Source of the DNA: Streptomyces sp. NBC_00663
GTDB taxonomy: Bacteria > Actinomycetota > Actinomycetes > Streptomycetales > Streptomycetaceae
Length of the DNA stretch: 64,000 nt
Assembly: GCF_036226885.1 (NCBI RefSeq)
Contig: NZ_CP109027.1
Coordinates: 124,001 to 188,000 of the forward strand
Reading direction: 5' to 3'
The notes under the pieces are model-generated. The model worked only from the letters and a program-made list of their open reading frames with translations. It made no database searches and was not told the DNA's origin. Shown in pieces: positions 7,887 to 15,339 of the stretch; within the stretch, counting starts at the first letter, position 1; each line of letters begins with the position of its first letter. The position numbers were made by a program, and so were the translations under genes.

Positions 7887-9479
7887 TCACCAGGCTTGTT
7901 GCGTACGGAAAAAGCGCGTCCAGAAATCGATGCGTGCCGGGTCCGACACCGGGGTCGGACGGAACTGCGCGCCGAGTTCCATCACGGTCGCGGTGTCCGG
8001 CGAGAAGGCGGGCCAAGGGGGCAGCCCGCTGCCGTTGGGGTCTCCTGAGGCGACGAAGTTGACCCAGTACGCGGAGAGGTTCCGTGCGGCCTCGTGATCC
8101 TCTTCGGTCCAGGAGGCCGTGCCGCCGTCGGGGTTGTGGAAGACGTAGTCGATCTCGGATCCGTGTGACGCCCCGCGCAGGCCGCGGCCCTTCGCCCGAG
8201 TGCGGTGGGTCCAGAAGTAGGTGTGCAGGCTGCCGCTGGTACGGCGGGTCCAGTCCACGCCCCACAGGTAGGTGGACAGGCGGGAGTTGTCACGCGCGGC
8301 GGCGCTGCTCGCACGCGCCGCCTCGTCGTCCGTGCCGGCTGGGTACAGCCTCAGGAATTCGTCGGCGAGCGGGCCGAACTTCCGGCGCGCGGCGCCCCGG
8401 TGCTGCTCCAGTGTGAGGTGGACCGGCGGCGATCCGGGCCGGACCGTACGGCGGCCGGTGCGCAGGCTTGCGACCAGCACACCGGGGACCGCGCCGCTTT
8501 CGTCGAGGTTGTTCCCGGTGAGGTAGTCGACGTCGTTCTGCAGCCCCTTGGAGTAGGTCTCGTCGTAGCCGGCGGGGATCGCCCATCCGTCGAGAACCGG
8601 GCGCAGCAGCGGGGGTGCCGCGGTGCCGCACGTGTCCACGCCGGTATCGAGGGGGTGGCTGCCGTCGACCAGCTTGTGCCAGTCCAGGGAGCGGAGCTGA
8701 CCGATACCCCGGGCGCCGCGTTCGAGCAGGTAGCGGATGCCCGCGCGCTCCGCGTCCACCGGGAGGCGGTACGAGGTGGACAGGTAGCGCAGCTCGGGAT
8801 CGCGGGCGTAGCGGGCGTGGCTCTGGGCGATCGCCCGGTGGAACAAGCCCTTGGCGAGCGGGGACATGGCCAGGAAGTTGACCAGGCCGGCGCCCGCGGA
8901 CTGGCCCGCGATGGTGACGCGGCCCGGATCGCCGCCGAACCGCTCGATGTTGTCGCGTACCCAGCGCAGAGCGGCGACACAGTCCAGCAGGCCGTAGTTG
9001 CCGCTGGAGCCGTGCTCGGACTCCGCGCTCAGTTCGGGGGTGGCGAGGAAACCGAAGACGCCGAGACGGTAGTTGAAGGTGACGACGACGATGCCCCGGC
9101 GGGCGAGCTTCTCACCGTCGTAGCGGGGGTGCGCTCCGGTCCCCTCGCGGAAGCCGCCCCCGTAGATCCAGACCAGGACCGGGCGCTTCTCCTCGCCGGA
9201 GGGTGCGCCCGTCCAGATGTTCAGGCTGAGGCAGTCCTCGCTCATCGGCACGTCGACGCCGGTCGCCGCCGCCTCGGTCGGGGCCTGGGGGCACATCGGG
9301 CCGAACCGGTCGGCCGGCCGCACGTCCTCCCAGCGCGGTGGTGGCTGCGGCGGTCGCCAGCGCAGATCCCCGACGGGCGGGGCCGCGTACGGGATGCCGC
9401 GAAAGACGGTGACGGTGCGGTCTTTGCAGGCGATGCCCTGGACGCGTCCGGCTTCGGTGTCCACGGTGGGGTGGTGCAT
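7887..9479 (-). CDS. Type B carboxylesterase (alpha/beta hydrolase)
   Basis: A 530-residue carboxylesterase-family enzyme with no signal peptide. It shows the type B signatures: VFRGIPYAAPPVGDLRW at the start, EDCLSLNIW, the oxyanion-hole GGGF, GQSAGA with nucleophile Ser194, and a C-terminal SHGSEIDYVF that supplies the catalytic His. ATG 9479 is preceded by GGAAAGGA about five bases away. A longer frame reads on into the regulator gene and is not used. It lies 26 bases after the GntR gene and 14 before the binding protein. It probably hydrolyses an ester form of the operon substrate in the cytosol. Confidence 0.92.
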   Translation of the reverse strand: MHHPTVDTEAGRVQGIACKDRTVTVFRGIPYAAPPVGDLRWRPPQPPPRWEDVRPADRFGPMCPQAPTEAAATGVDVPMSEDCLSLNIWTGAPSGEEKRPVLVWIYGGGFREGTGAHPRYDGEKLARRGIVVVTFNYRLGVFGFLATPELSAESEHGSSGNYGLLDCVAALRWVRDNIERFGGDPGRVTIAGQSAGAGLVNFLAMSPLAKGLFHRAIAQSHARYARDPELRYLSTSYRLPVDAERAGIRYLLERGARGIGQLRSLDWHKLVDGSHPLDTGVDTCGTAAPPLLRPVLDGWAIPAGYDETYSKGLQNDVDYLTGNNLDESGAVPGVLVASLRTGRRTVRPGSPPVHLTLEQHRGAARRKFGPLADEFLRLYPAGTDDEAARASSAAARDNSRLSTYLWGVDWTRRTSGSLHTYFWTHRTRAKGRGLRGASHGSEIDYVFHNPDGGTASWTEEDHEAARNLSAYWVNFVASGDPNGSGLPPWPAFSPDTATVMELGAQFRPTPVSDPARIDFWTRFFRTQQAW

Positions 9480-9505
9480 TCGGTCCTTTCCACCCCGTCC
9501 GCAGG

Positions 9506-10207
9506 TCAGTCGACAGGCGGCTCCGGGGACTTGTCGAGCAGCAGCGCCCGGCGGGCGGAGCCGACGTGATGGCGCATCGCGGCTTGCGCGGCCTCGGGGT
9601 TGCGGGTGACGACGGCCAGGAAGATGGCCTGGTGCTCCTCCAGCGACCCTGTCCTCGGGTGCTGGGCGGAGAGGTTGCGGTACTGGCGCATCACCAGCGG
9701 GTAGAGCAGCGTGTCGTAGGCGCGGGCCAGGGTCCTCTGGTGCGCGGCCTCTTTCATCTGCTGGTGAAAGCGCCGGTTGCACTGCGAGTAGGCGTCGCGG
9801 TCGCCGCGGGACTGCGCCTCCTCCATCTCGTGCAGGATGTGGCGCAGTTCCTCGACCTCCGAGGGCGTGGCCCGCTCTGCGGCCTTCCCGGCGAGCGCGG
9901 CCTCCAGGATCTCCCTGGCCTCCAGGATGTCCGCCGCCTCCTCCGCGGAGAAGCTCCTGGTCCGCACCCCGCGGTTCACCTCGCTGGTGACGTAGCCCTC
10001 CTGCGTCAGCCGGGCGAGCGCGGTGCGCATGGTGCTCCGCGACACGTCGAACATCCGGGTGAGGTCCGCCTCGGTCAGCCGGGTGCCGGGCGGGATGCTG
10101 CCCGACAGGAGCAGGGAACGCAGTCCCTCGTAGGCGTGGCTGTAGCGAGTCCCCGACGTCTTCGCCCCGGTTTCGACGTCGATGCTGCCGCTGTCCGAGC
10201 TGTTCAC
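9506..10207 (-). CDS. GntR-family regulator, FadR/FCD subfamily
   Basis: A 233-residue repressor-type protein with a GTG start at 10207. Residues 20-90 form the winged helix (LRSLLLSGSIPPGTRLTEADL, then SRSTMRTALARLTQEGYV). Residues 95-220 form an FCD helical ligand domain with the acidic and His positions expected for metal and carboxylate binding (EAREILEA, NRRFHQQM, EEHQAIFLAV, RHHVGSARRALL). It lies inside the catabolic operon, so it is transcribed with its targets. FadR-type regulators bind short palindromes with GT and AC half-sites. TTGTC-N-GACAA occurs twice upstream of the first operon gene (20864 and 20971) and is the likely operator. Confidence 0.9.
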   Translation of the reverse strand: MNSSDSGSIDVETGAKTSGTRYSHAYEGLRSLLLSGSIPPGTRLTEADLTRMFDVSRSTMRTALARLTQEGYVTSEVNRGVRTRSFSAEEAADILEAREILEAALAGKAAERATPSEVEELRHILHEMEEAQSRGDRDAYSQCNRRFHQQMKEAAHQRTLARAYDTLLYPLVMRQYRNLSAQHPRTGSLEEHQAIFLAVVTRNPEAAQAAMRHHVGSARRALLLDKSPEPPVD

Positions 10208-10282
10208 CGTGACCGCCTTTGTGTTCCGTGGAGATGAGGACCGAGGCGGGAACAGTAACCGACGGCATGTGTGGCCAGCTCC

Positions 10283-11134
10283 CTATGCGCCCAGGGCCGC
10301 GTACAGGCGCCTGGATGTGCCCGCGAAGATCTCCTGCCGGTCCTCCTGCGGCAGCTTGGCGAGGACTTCCTCGGCGAGGGCGAGGAGCTCGGGCAGGGGC
10401 TGCTCCGCCGCCGGGCAGTTCGAGCCCCAGGCGATCCGCCGTGCCCCGAACGCCTCGACGACCGGGGTGAGGAAGTCGTCGGCCCGCTCGCCGGCGTCCC
10501 GCAGCCGTTCGAGGTTGCGGTGGGTGAGCTTGAGGTGCAGGCCCGGGTGCACACCCAGCTCCGCGACGTCCGCGCCCGCACGGGCCGGCGACGCGGTGAT
10601 GTCGGGGTATCCGATGTGGTCGAGCAGCACCGTCACACCCGGGAACCGTTCAAGGAGTTCGACCAGCTGCCGGGTGGCGGGACCCAGGCGCATCTGGAGA
10701 CACACCGGCACGCCCAGCTCGCCGGCCTGCTCCCAGAAGGGGTGGGTCTCCGGTGCGGCGAACCACTCGCCCTGGGTGGGCACCGTACTGCCGCTGGTGA
10801 AGAGCCGTACCCCGGACAGGCCGCCGTCGCCGACGGCGATCTTGAGGGAGGTGGCGGCGTCGGGCCGGAGCGGATCGACGGTGCCGACGGCCACGAAGCG
10901 CTCCGGCCACCGCCGGCAGCTGTCGAGCACATAGGAGTTGTCGTAGCCGTAGTTCGTGGTGGCCTGGACCAGGACGGCCTGACCGATGCCGGTGGCGTCC
11001 ATACGGCTGACCATGCCCTCGGCGGTCACCGGCCGGGTCGCCGCCCACTCGGACTGCTTGCCCCCGAGCGGGGCTCGCGGGTAGGCGGTCAGGTCCTCGG
11101 AAATGATGTGGCAGTGCGCGTCGACGACGTCCAC
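10283..11134 (-). CDS. Amidohydrolase-family protein, LigI-like (2-pyrone-4,6-dicarboxylate lactonase relative)
   Basis: A 283-residue TIM-barrel hydrolase of the Amidohydro_2 group. The N-terminal metal motif is DAHCH. Later segments follow the order seen in LigI: AVLVQATTNYGYDNSYVLD, GVRLFTSG, VLLDHIGYPD and IAWGSNCPA. In LigI the last motif is WGTDWPH; here the Asp position is Asn, a change that also occurs in other family members and may alter the chemistry. The GTG at 11134 has AAGGAG about 9 bases upstream. It is a middle gene of the operon with gaps of 40 and 75 bases. Opening of a pyrone or lactone carboxylate is likely but not proven. Confidence 0.75.
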   Translation of the reverse strand: MDVVDAHCHIISEDLTAYPRAPLGGKQSEWAATRPVTAEGMVSRMDATGIGQAVLVQATTNYGYDNSYVLDSCRRWPERFVAVGTVDPLRPDAATSLKIAVGDGGLSGVRLFTSGSTVPTQGEWFAAPETHPFWEQAGELGVPVCLQMRLGPATRQLVELLERFPGVTVLLDHIGYPDITASPARAGADVAELGVHPGLHLKLTHRNLERLRDAGERADDFLTPVVEAFGARRIAWGSNCPAAEQPLPELLALAEEVLAKLPQEDRQEIFAGTSRRLYAALGA

Positions 11135-11174
11135 GTCGCGTGCTCCTTACGTCTGGGTGTGTCGGGGGAAAGGT

Positions 11175-12158
11175 TCAGGCGTCCGGGTAGTCGCCGGGGG
11201 CGAAGAGCGAGGGGAGGTCGGTGGGGACGTCCCTGTCGAGCAGTCCCTGGTCCTTCGCGAACCGCGCCATCGCGTGCAGGCTGCGCTCGTTGGCCTGGAT
11301 GCCGTACGGGACCGGGTCGCCGCCGATCGCCCGGCTCTGGCGGGCCAGCCGGGGCACCGCCGACCACTGCGGATGGCCGGCGAGGTGGCGGCGCTTGCTC
11401 TCGGCGAACGCCGCGTACAGCTTGGTCGGCAGTCCTGGATCGCGCTCGACGAGCTCGGTGCGCACCGAGATCAGCGAGTGCAGCGGGTAGACGCCGGTCC
11501 GCAGGTAGTGGTCCACGGCGAGCGTGTCCGCCTCGGGGAAGAGCGGGTAGGGGCTGTCGTCGGCTCCGGGCTCGGGCTCGGCGGCGGCCGTCCAGCCGGC
11601 CCGCGGTGAACCCGCGCGGCCGGTGCCTGCGTTGCCGGTCAGTGCGGCGTCGATCTCCCCGGCGCGCAGCAGTTCGCCCAGCGAGCGGCCGTCGGTGACC
11701 CGCTCGACGTTGGCCGGGACCCGGCCCTCGATGTGGTCGTCGTCGTCGACCACCCAGGTGATCGTGTCGATGTCGACCCCGTACTCCTCGCGCAGGACGC
11801 CCCGGACCCAGACTCCGGTGCTCACCGAGTAGGCGCGCACGCCGATGCGGCGACCTTCCAGGTCCTTCGGCACGCGGATGCCGGAGTGGGCGGCGCACTG
11901 GATGTCGCCGTGGTGGAAGCGCCGGTTGAGGAACACCGGCACCGCGGTCAGCGGTATCCCTTCCTGCCGTGCCATCAGGTAGGAGACGGGCGCCAGTTCG
12001 CACACGTCGAACTCCAGGTCCCGGATCATCCGCCGGTAGGCGCCGATGACGGGCTTGACGTCCACCGGATCGACCGCGTAGCCGTCCGGTTCCACGTCAC
12101 CGTCGAGCAGCGGCTGCCCGTGCGGGAAGTCACCGAGAACCACCGTGAGCTTGTCCAT
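11175..12158 (-). CDS. Cytosolic 4,5-dihydroxyphthalate-decarboxylase-like protein (paralogue A)
   Basis: A 327-residue protein with the periplasmic-binding-protein fold of the Pht5 (4,5-dihydroxyphthalate decarboxylase) group and no signal peptide. Family marks are the start LTVVLGDFPHGQPLLDGDV, FDVCELAPVSYLMARQEG, PVFLNRRFHHGDIQ, and GRRIGVRAYSVSTGVWVRG followed by LREEYGV. ATG 12158 has GCAGGAG upstream. It is the longest and most canonical of three paralogues (see 12265-13143 and 14423-15334). The founding enzyme decarboxylates an aromatic dicarboxylate; here the substrate is unknown. A cytosolic ligand-binding role without catalysis is the main alternative. Confidence 0.78.
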   Translation of the reverse strand: MDKLTVVLGDFPHGQPLLDGDVEPDGYAVDPVDVKPVIGAYRRMIRDLEFDVCELAPVSYLMARQEGIPLTAVPVFLNRRFHHGDIQCAAHSGIRVPKDLEGRRIGVRAYSVSTGVWVRGVLREEYGVDIDTITWVVDDDDHIEGRVPANVERVTDGRSLGELLRAGEIDAALTGNAGTGRAGSPRAGWTAAAEPEPGADDSPYPLFPEADTLAVDHYLRTGVYPLHSLISVRTELVERDPGLPTKLYAAFAESKRRHLAGHPQWSAVPRLARQSRAIGGDPVPYGIQANERSLHAMARFAKDQGLLDRDVPTDLPSLFAPGDYPDA

Positions 12159-12169
12159 GCTCAGTTCGC

Positions 12170-12245
12170 TCCTGCTTCCATGTGCTTGCGTATACGTGTG
12201 CTGTGCGTGCGTGTGTCTGGGTGTGCGTGTGCTGCTGTGTGTCTG
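12170..12245. repeat. GT/GC-rich low-complexity tract
   Basis: Between two paralogous genes lies a tract made almost only of GTGT, GCGT and GTGC steps on the plus strand (CA-rich in the minus-strand transcript). It is not an exact microsatellite, but its composition differs strongly from the flanks. It falls in the 106-base leader of paralogue A and would be an unstructured CA-rich stretch of the operon mRNA. Confidence 0.6.
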
Positions 12246-12264
12246 CCGGCATCGTGCCGCCGTC

Positions 12265-13143
12265 TCAGCCGCCCAGCCGGGCCGGTGTCACCGCGAGCGC
12301 CGCGCAGGACCGCTCGACGATCTCGTCGTAGTCGACCGGCCGCGGGATGACGCCCTGTTCCAGGGCGTAGGCGGCGGCCTTGGTGAAGGCGCCGCGCAGC
12401 GCCTCGAAGCCCACGGGGTGCAGCGGTACGGGGCCGGGCTCGGCGTCGGCGGTGAGCACCGACCGCATGGCGTCGTACGCGGCCAGGACGGCGGCGGGGT
12501 GTTCTGCCGCGGCCTGCGCGGACACTCCGACCACGTGGTTGACCGGGATGAATCCCTGGTCCTTCGACCACTGTTCGGCACGCTCGCTCGCGTTGTCGAC
12601 AGCCGTCCGGATACGGTCGTCGGAGGGGAGTCCGTTGCCCATGATCCCGAAGTCGATCCGGCCTTCCAGGAAGTCCGCTTGCAGGGTGGCGCCCGCCGGC
12701 GCTCGCATGACCCAGTCCGGATCCTCCGCGCCGTCGACGTGGCTGCCCTCGTAGGTCGTCCAGTCGGCCTTGCGCAGGTCGACGCCGTACTGTTCGGTGA
12801 GGAAGCCGCGCATCCACACACCGGTGGTCTGGCTCCAGGAGCGGACTCCGACGCTGTGCCCCTCGACGTCGGCGACCGACAGCGTGCCGAGGGTCACCAG
12901 GGTCTGGTGCTGGTGCCGTCCGAGCGTGGTGACCGGCAGCAGCAGCACCGGCCTGTCGTGGGCGACGGCCTGCAGAACGGTCACGATGGCCAGTTCACAC
13001 ACGTCCGCGTCCGACGCGTTCACGAAGCCGTGCGACGCCTTGTGCACCGGGCTGATGTCGAGCCGCTCCGCCTCCGTGCCGGTTTCGCATACGGCCGATG
13101 TCGCGGCCGCCGCGAGATCGTCGCGGCCGAGCACCAACTTCAT
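12265..13143 (-). CDS. Cytosolic 4,5-dihydroxyphthalate-decarboxylase-like protein (paralogue B)
   Basis: A 292-residue member of the same fold group as 11175-12158, more diverged. Shared marks include ADVCELAIVTVLQA, LLPVTTLGRHQHQTL, GHSVGVRSWSQTTGVWMRG followed by FLTEQYGV, and a C-terminal helix ending ALEQGVIPRPVDYDEI. ATG 13143 is chosen over a start seven codons earlier because AGAAGGAGAG lies just before it. The N-terminal lobe has lost the GDxxHTxPL motif found in A and C, so part of the usual ligand pocket is changed. It lies 39 bases after the DUF3500 gene and 106 before paralogue A. Confidence 0.72.
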   Translation of the reverse strand: MKLVLGRDDLAAAATSAVCETGTEAERLDISPVHKASHGFVNASDADVCELAIVTVLQAVAHDRPVLLLPVTTLGRHQHQTLVTLGTLSVADVEGHSVGVRSWSQTTGVWMRGFLTEQYGVDLRKADWTTYEGSHVDGAEDPDWVMRAPAGATLQADFLEGRIDFGIMGNGLPSDDRIRTAVDNASERAEQWSKDQGFIPVNHVVGVSAQAAAEHPAAVLAAYDAMRSVLTADAEPGPVPLHPVGFEALRGAFTKAAAYALEQGVIPRPVDYDEIVERSCAALAVTPARLGG

Positions 13144-13182
13144 TTCTCTCTCCTTCTTCTGCATGTGTATGTGGGGGGCGTG

Positions 13183-14352
13183 TCAGTCCTGTTGCTCGTG
13201 GCCCGCGGCCCCGGGCCGGTGATGCCGCTCGTGATGGCGGCGCAGCAGATCGACGCCGTAGTCACCGCCGTTGGGGGTGCGGACGATGGAGTGGATGTGC
13301 CGGCGCGAGGGGTAGTCGTTTCCGAAGTACACGCCGGGCATGTGCTCGAACTCGATGAGGATCACCGGGCTGTGCAGCCGGTAGTAGAAGGTGCCGTCGG
13401 GGTCCCCGGCCCAGGCGAAGTGGGTGTCGCCCTCGTGGGCGAGGACCTCCTCCATCCGCACCCGGGCGTGCGGGGCCGCGGCCCGGTCCACGTAGCGGCG
13501 AAGGAGCTGCAGTGCGGTACCCCGCTGACCGGGGGACAACTGGCTCAACGGCAGCCCGCGGCAGTCGAGTTCGAAGTTGTCCCGGAAGGCTCCGACGTAC
13601 AGCTCCGCCGGCAGCGTGTCCGCGATGACGGCCCGCTCCCGCTGCTTGGGGTCGAGGTCGGTGAAGAGTTCCTGGCCGAGTGCCTCCTCGTGCCGGAAGG
13701 CCACCGTCCCGGCGAACTTCCCGGACCCAGCGATCACCGGCTCGGCGCCGAGGAACGAGGGCGTGAGGACCATCTGGTCCCCGATGAACACGCAGTTGAT
13801 GTTGACGTGGTGGCCGTCGAGCTGCCAGCCCCACGGGCCGCCGTTCTCGGGCTCACCGTAGACGGAGAACCAGTACAGCCACTCGTTGAGCCCGTCCTCG
13901 TCGCCGGTCAGCTCGCCGATGGTCCGGTTGAGGTGCATCAGGTCGATCATCTGGCCGTACCCGTCGGCGCTGAGGCTCTCGCGGATGACGGCCAGGGCCC
14001 GGCCCCGCAGGTCGTCGTCGAACTCCTCCAGGCAGATCCCGTGCCGCAGGAAGTACCGGGCGCCGTTGTTCCAGTGCCGCCAGCTCACATCGTCGAGCGG
14101 GAACCGGCCCGCGGCGAGCTGCTGCTGCGTGAGGCCCGCCAGGTAGTCCTCGGCGGCCCGGTACACCGCGCTGACGTCCGCGCCCGTGCTGCGCAGCGCG
14201 AACAGCCCTGGCCGGATGCCGGCCGACGTACCCACGCCGCGGAAGGGCTCGTCCGCGGCCTTCACCCGCCAGGCGACCTTTTCGAGCAGGTCGTCCGTCC
14301 AGACGTCCGGCTTGCGCGTGGGCGCGTTGCCCCGCTTTCGCAGCGCCACCAT
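13183..14352 (-). CDS. DUF3500-family protein, cytosolic
   Basis: A 389-residue protein of Pfam family DUF3500, which has no established function. ATG 14352 is chosen for the GAGGAG 8 bases upstream; no signal peptide follows. The core reads PWGWQLDGHHVNINCVFIGDQ (GHH at 180-182). The C-terminal part carries HIHSIVR (352-354), then DYG, and ends in a His-rich tail (RRHHERHH). The same HH and HxH positions occur in the second, secreted DUF3500 protein at 60213-61409, which suggests a metal site. It is sandwiched between decarboxylase-like paralogues B and C. In an operon lacking a recognisable ring-cleaving enzyme it is the main unassigned enzyme candidate. Confidence 0.85.
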   Translation of the reverse strand: MVALRKRGNAPTRKPDVWTDDLLEKVAWRVKAADEPFRGVGTSAGIRPGLFALRSTGADVSAVYRAAEDYLAGLTQQQLAAGRFPLDDVSWRHWNNGARYFLRHGICLEEFDDDLRGRALAVIRESLSADGYGQMIDLMHLNRTIGELTGDEDGLNEWLYWFSVYGEPENGGPWGWQLDGHHVNINCVFIGDQMVLTPSFLGAEPVIAGSGKFAGTVAFRHEEALGQELFTDLDPKQRERAVIADTLPAELYVGAFRDNFELDCRGLPLSQLSPGQRGTALQLLRRYVDRAAAPHARVRMEEVLAHEGDTHFAWAGDPDGTFYYRLHSPVILIEFEHMPGVYFGNDYPSRRHIHSIVRTPNGGDYGVDLLRRHHERHHRPGAAGHEQQD

Positions 14353-14422
14353 CGCCGCTTCTCCTCTCGCTGTTCGTTCCATGAGGGCGCCGCCGGGCGG
14401 CGCACCTGTGGCCGGGCGCTCC

Positions 14423-15334
14423 TCAGTCGGTGAGGAGGGCCGCCCTCTCCTCGATCGCCGCGACGTCCACCGGTTCCCCGATGAGGCCCTGCTCCAGGGC
14501 GTACTGCCCGGCGATCTCCAGGCAGGCGGCGAGCGTGTCGCTCCAGCCGGCCGTCACCGCCCGTCCGGCCGGTGAGTCGTCGCGCTCCCCCGCGGTCGAC
14601 CCGATCGCCTTCTCAAGCGCCCGGTACACGGCCCGTACGTCGTCCCGCCGGGTGTTCAGCACGTCGTCGCGCACCACCAGCAGGTGGTTCGCCGGTACCG
14701 TTCCGTGCCGTTCGATCCACGCCAGCCCGGCGTCCTCCGCGTCCTTCACGAGCGGGACGAGGCCCGCCCCCTGCCCGCCGAGCGCCTTGGGACCGAGCAC
14801 CGCCGCCGAAACGTCCGCGGCGTGCAGCAGATCGGCGACCCGGTCGCGGTCCGACCGCTCCACGTACGAGGGGTTGCGGAACTGAGCGACGTGCACGTCC
14901 TCGGTGGTCACCCATGTGACGTCCGAGGACTCGACGCCGTACTCCTCGCGCAGCCAGCCCCGCACCCACAGGCCGGTGGTCTGGCCGTACGAGCGCACTC
15001 CCACGCGCCGCCCGACGAGGTCGGCCGGGTCGAGGTCCTGGCCGTCGGGCAACCGGGTCAGGGAGCGATGGTGGGTGCTGCCCACCAGGACCACCGGCAG
15101 GAGCGTCAGCGGGACACCGGCGTCTCGGGCCTGAAGGTAGGTGGCCATCGGCATCTCGCAGATGTCGTAGGCCAGGTCGCGGACCATCCGGGCGAAGGCC
15201 GGGGGCAGCGGCGCGAACTCCGGGTAGCGGCAGTCCACTTGCTCGACAGGGACGCTGCCGTTCTTCAGCGGCCGGGTGTGCGGGTGGTCACCGAGCACCA
15301 CGCTCATCGGTGTCTCACGATGCTTGTCGCTCAT
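14423..15334 (-). CDS. Cytosolic 4,5-dihydroxyphthalate-decarboxylase-like protein (paralogue C)
   Basis: A 303-residue member of the Pht5-like group without a signal peptide. It retains SVVLGDHPHTRPLKNGSV, YDICEMPMATYLQARDAG, PVVLVGSTHHRSL, and VGRRVGVRSYGQTTGLWVRG followed by WLREEYGV. ATG 15334 lies five bases after the ThDP-enzyme stop, and GGCGAGGA inside that gene's end serves as ribosome binding site. The C-terminal helix (ALEQGLIGEPVDVAAIEE) is close to that of paralogue B. The first 22 codons lie in the segment duplicated at 3513-3778. Decarboxylation of a carboxylated ring is the family reaction; the substrate here is unknown. Confidence 0.75.
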   Translation of the reverse strand: MSDKHRETPMSVVLGDHPHTRPLKNGSVPVEQVDCRYPEFAPLPPAFARMVRDLAYDICEMPMATYLQARDAGVPLTLLPVVLVGSTHHRSLTRLPDGQDLDPADLVGRRVGVRSYGQTTGLWVRGWLREEYGVESSDVTWVTTEDVHVAQFRNPSYVERSDRDRVADLLHAADVSAAVLGPKALGGQGAGLVPLVKDAEDAGLAWIERHGTVPANHLLVVRDDVLNTRRDDVRAVYRALEKAIGSTAGERDDSPAGRAVTAGWSDTLAACLEIAGQYALEQGLIGEPVDVAAIEERAALLTD

Positions 15335-15339
15335 GGCGC

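Noticed and set aside
8205..9569. A plus-strand open frame of about 450 codons opposite the carboxylesterase
   Set aside because: The minus-strand frame holds all type B carboxylesterase motifs; this is its complement.
12145..14433. A plus-strand open frame of about 760 codons across paralogue B and DUF3500
   Set aside because: It is antisense to two well-supported genes, with shadow-type amino-acid composition.
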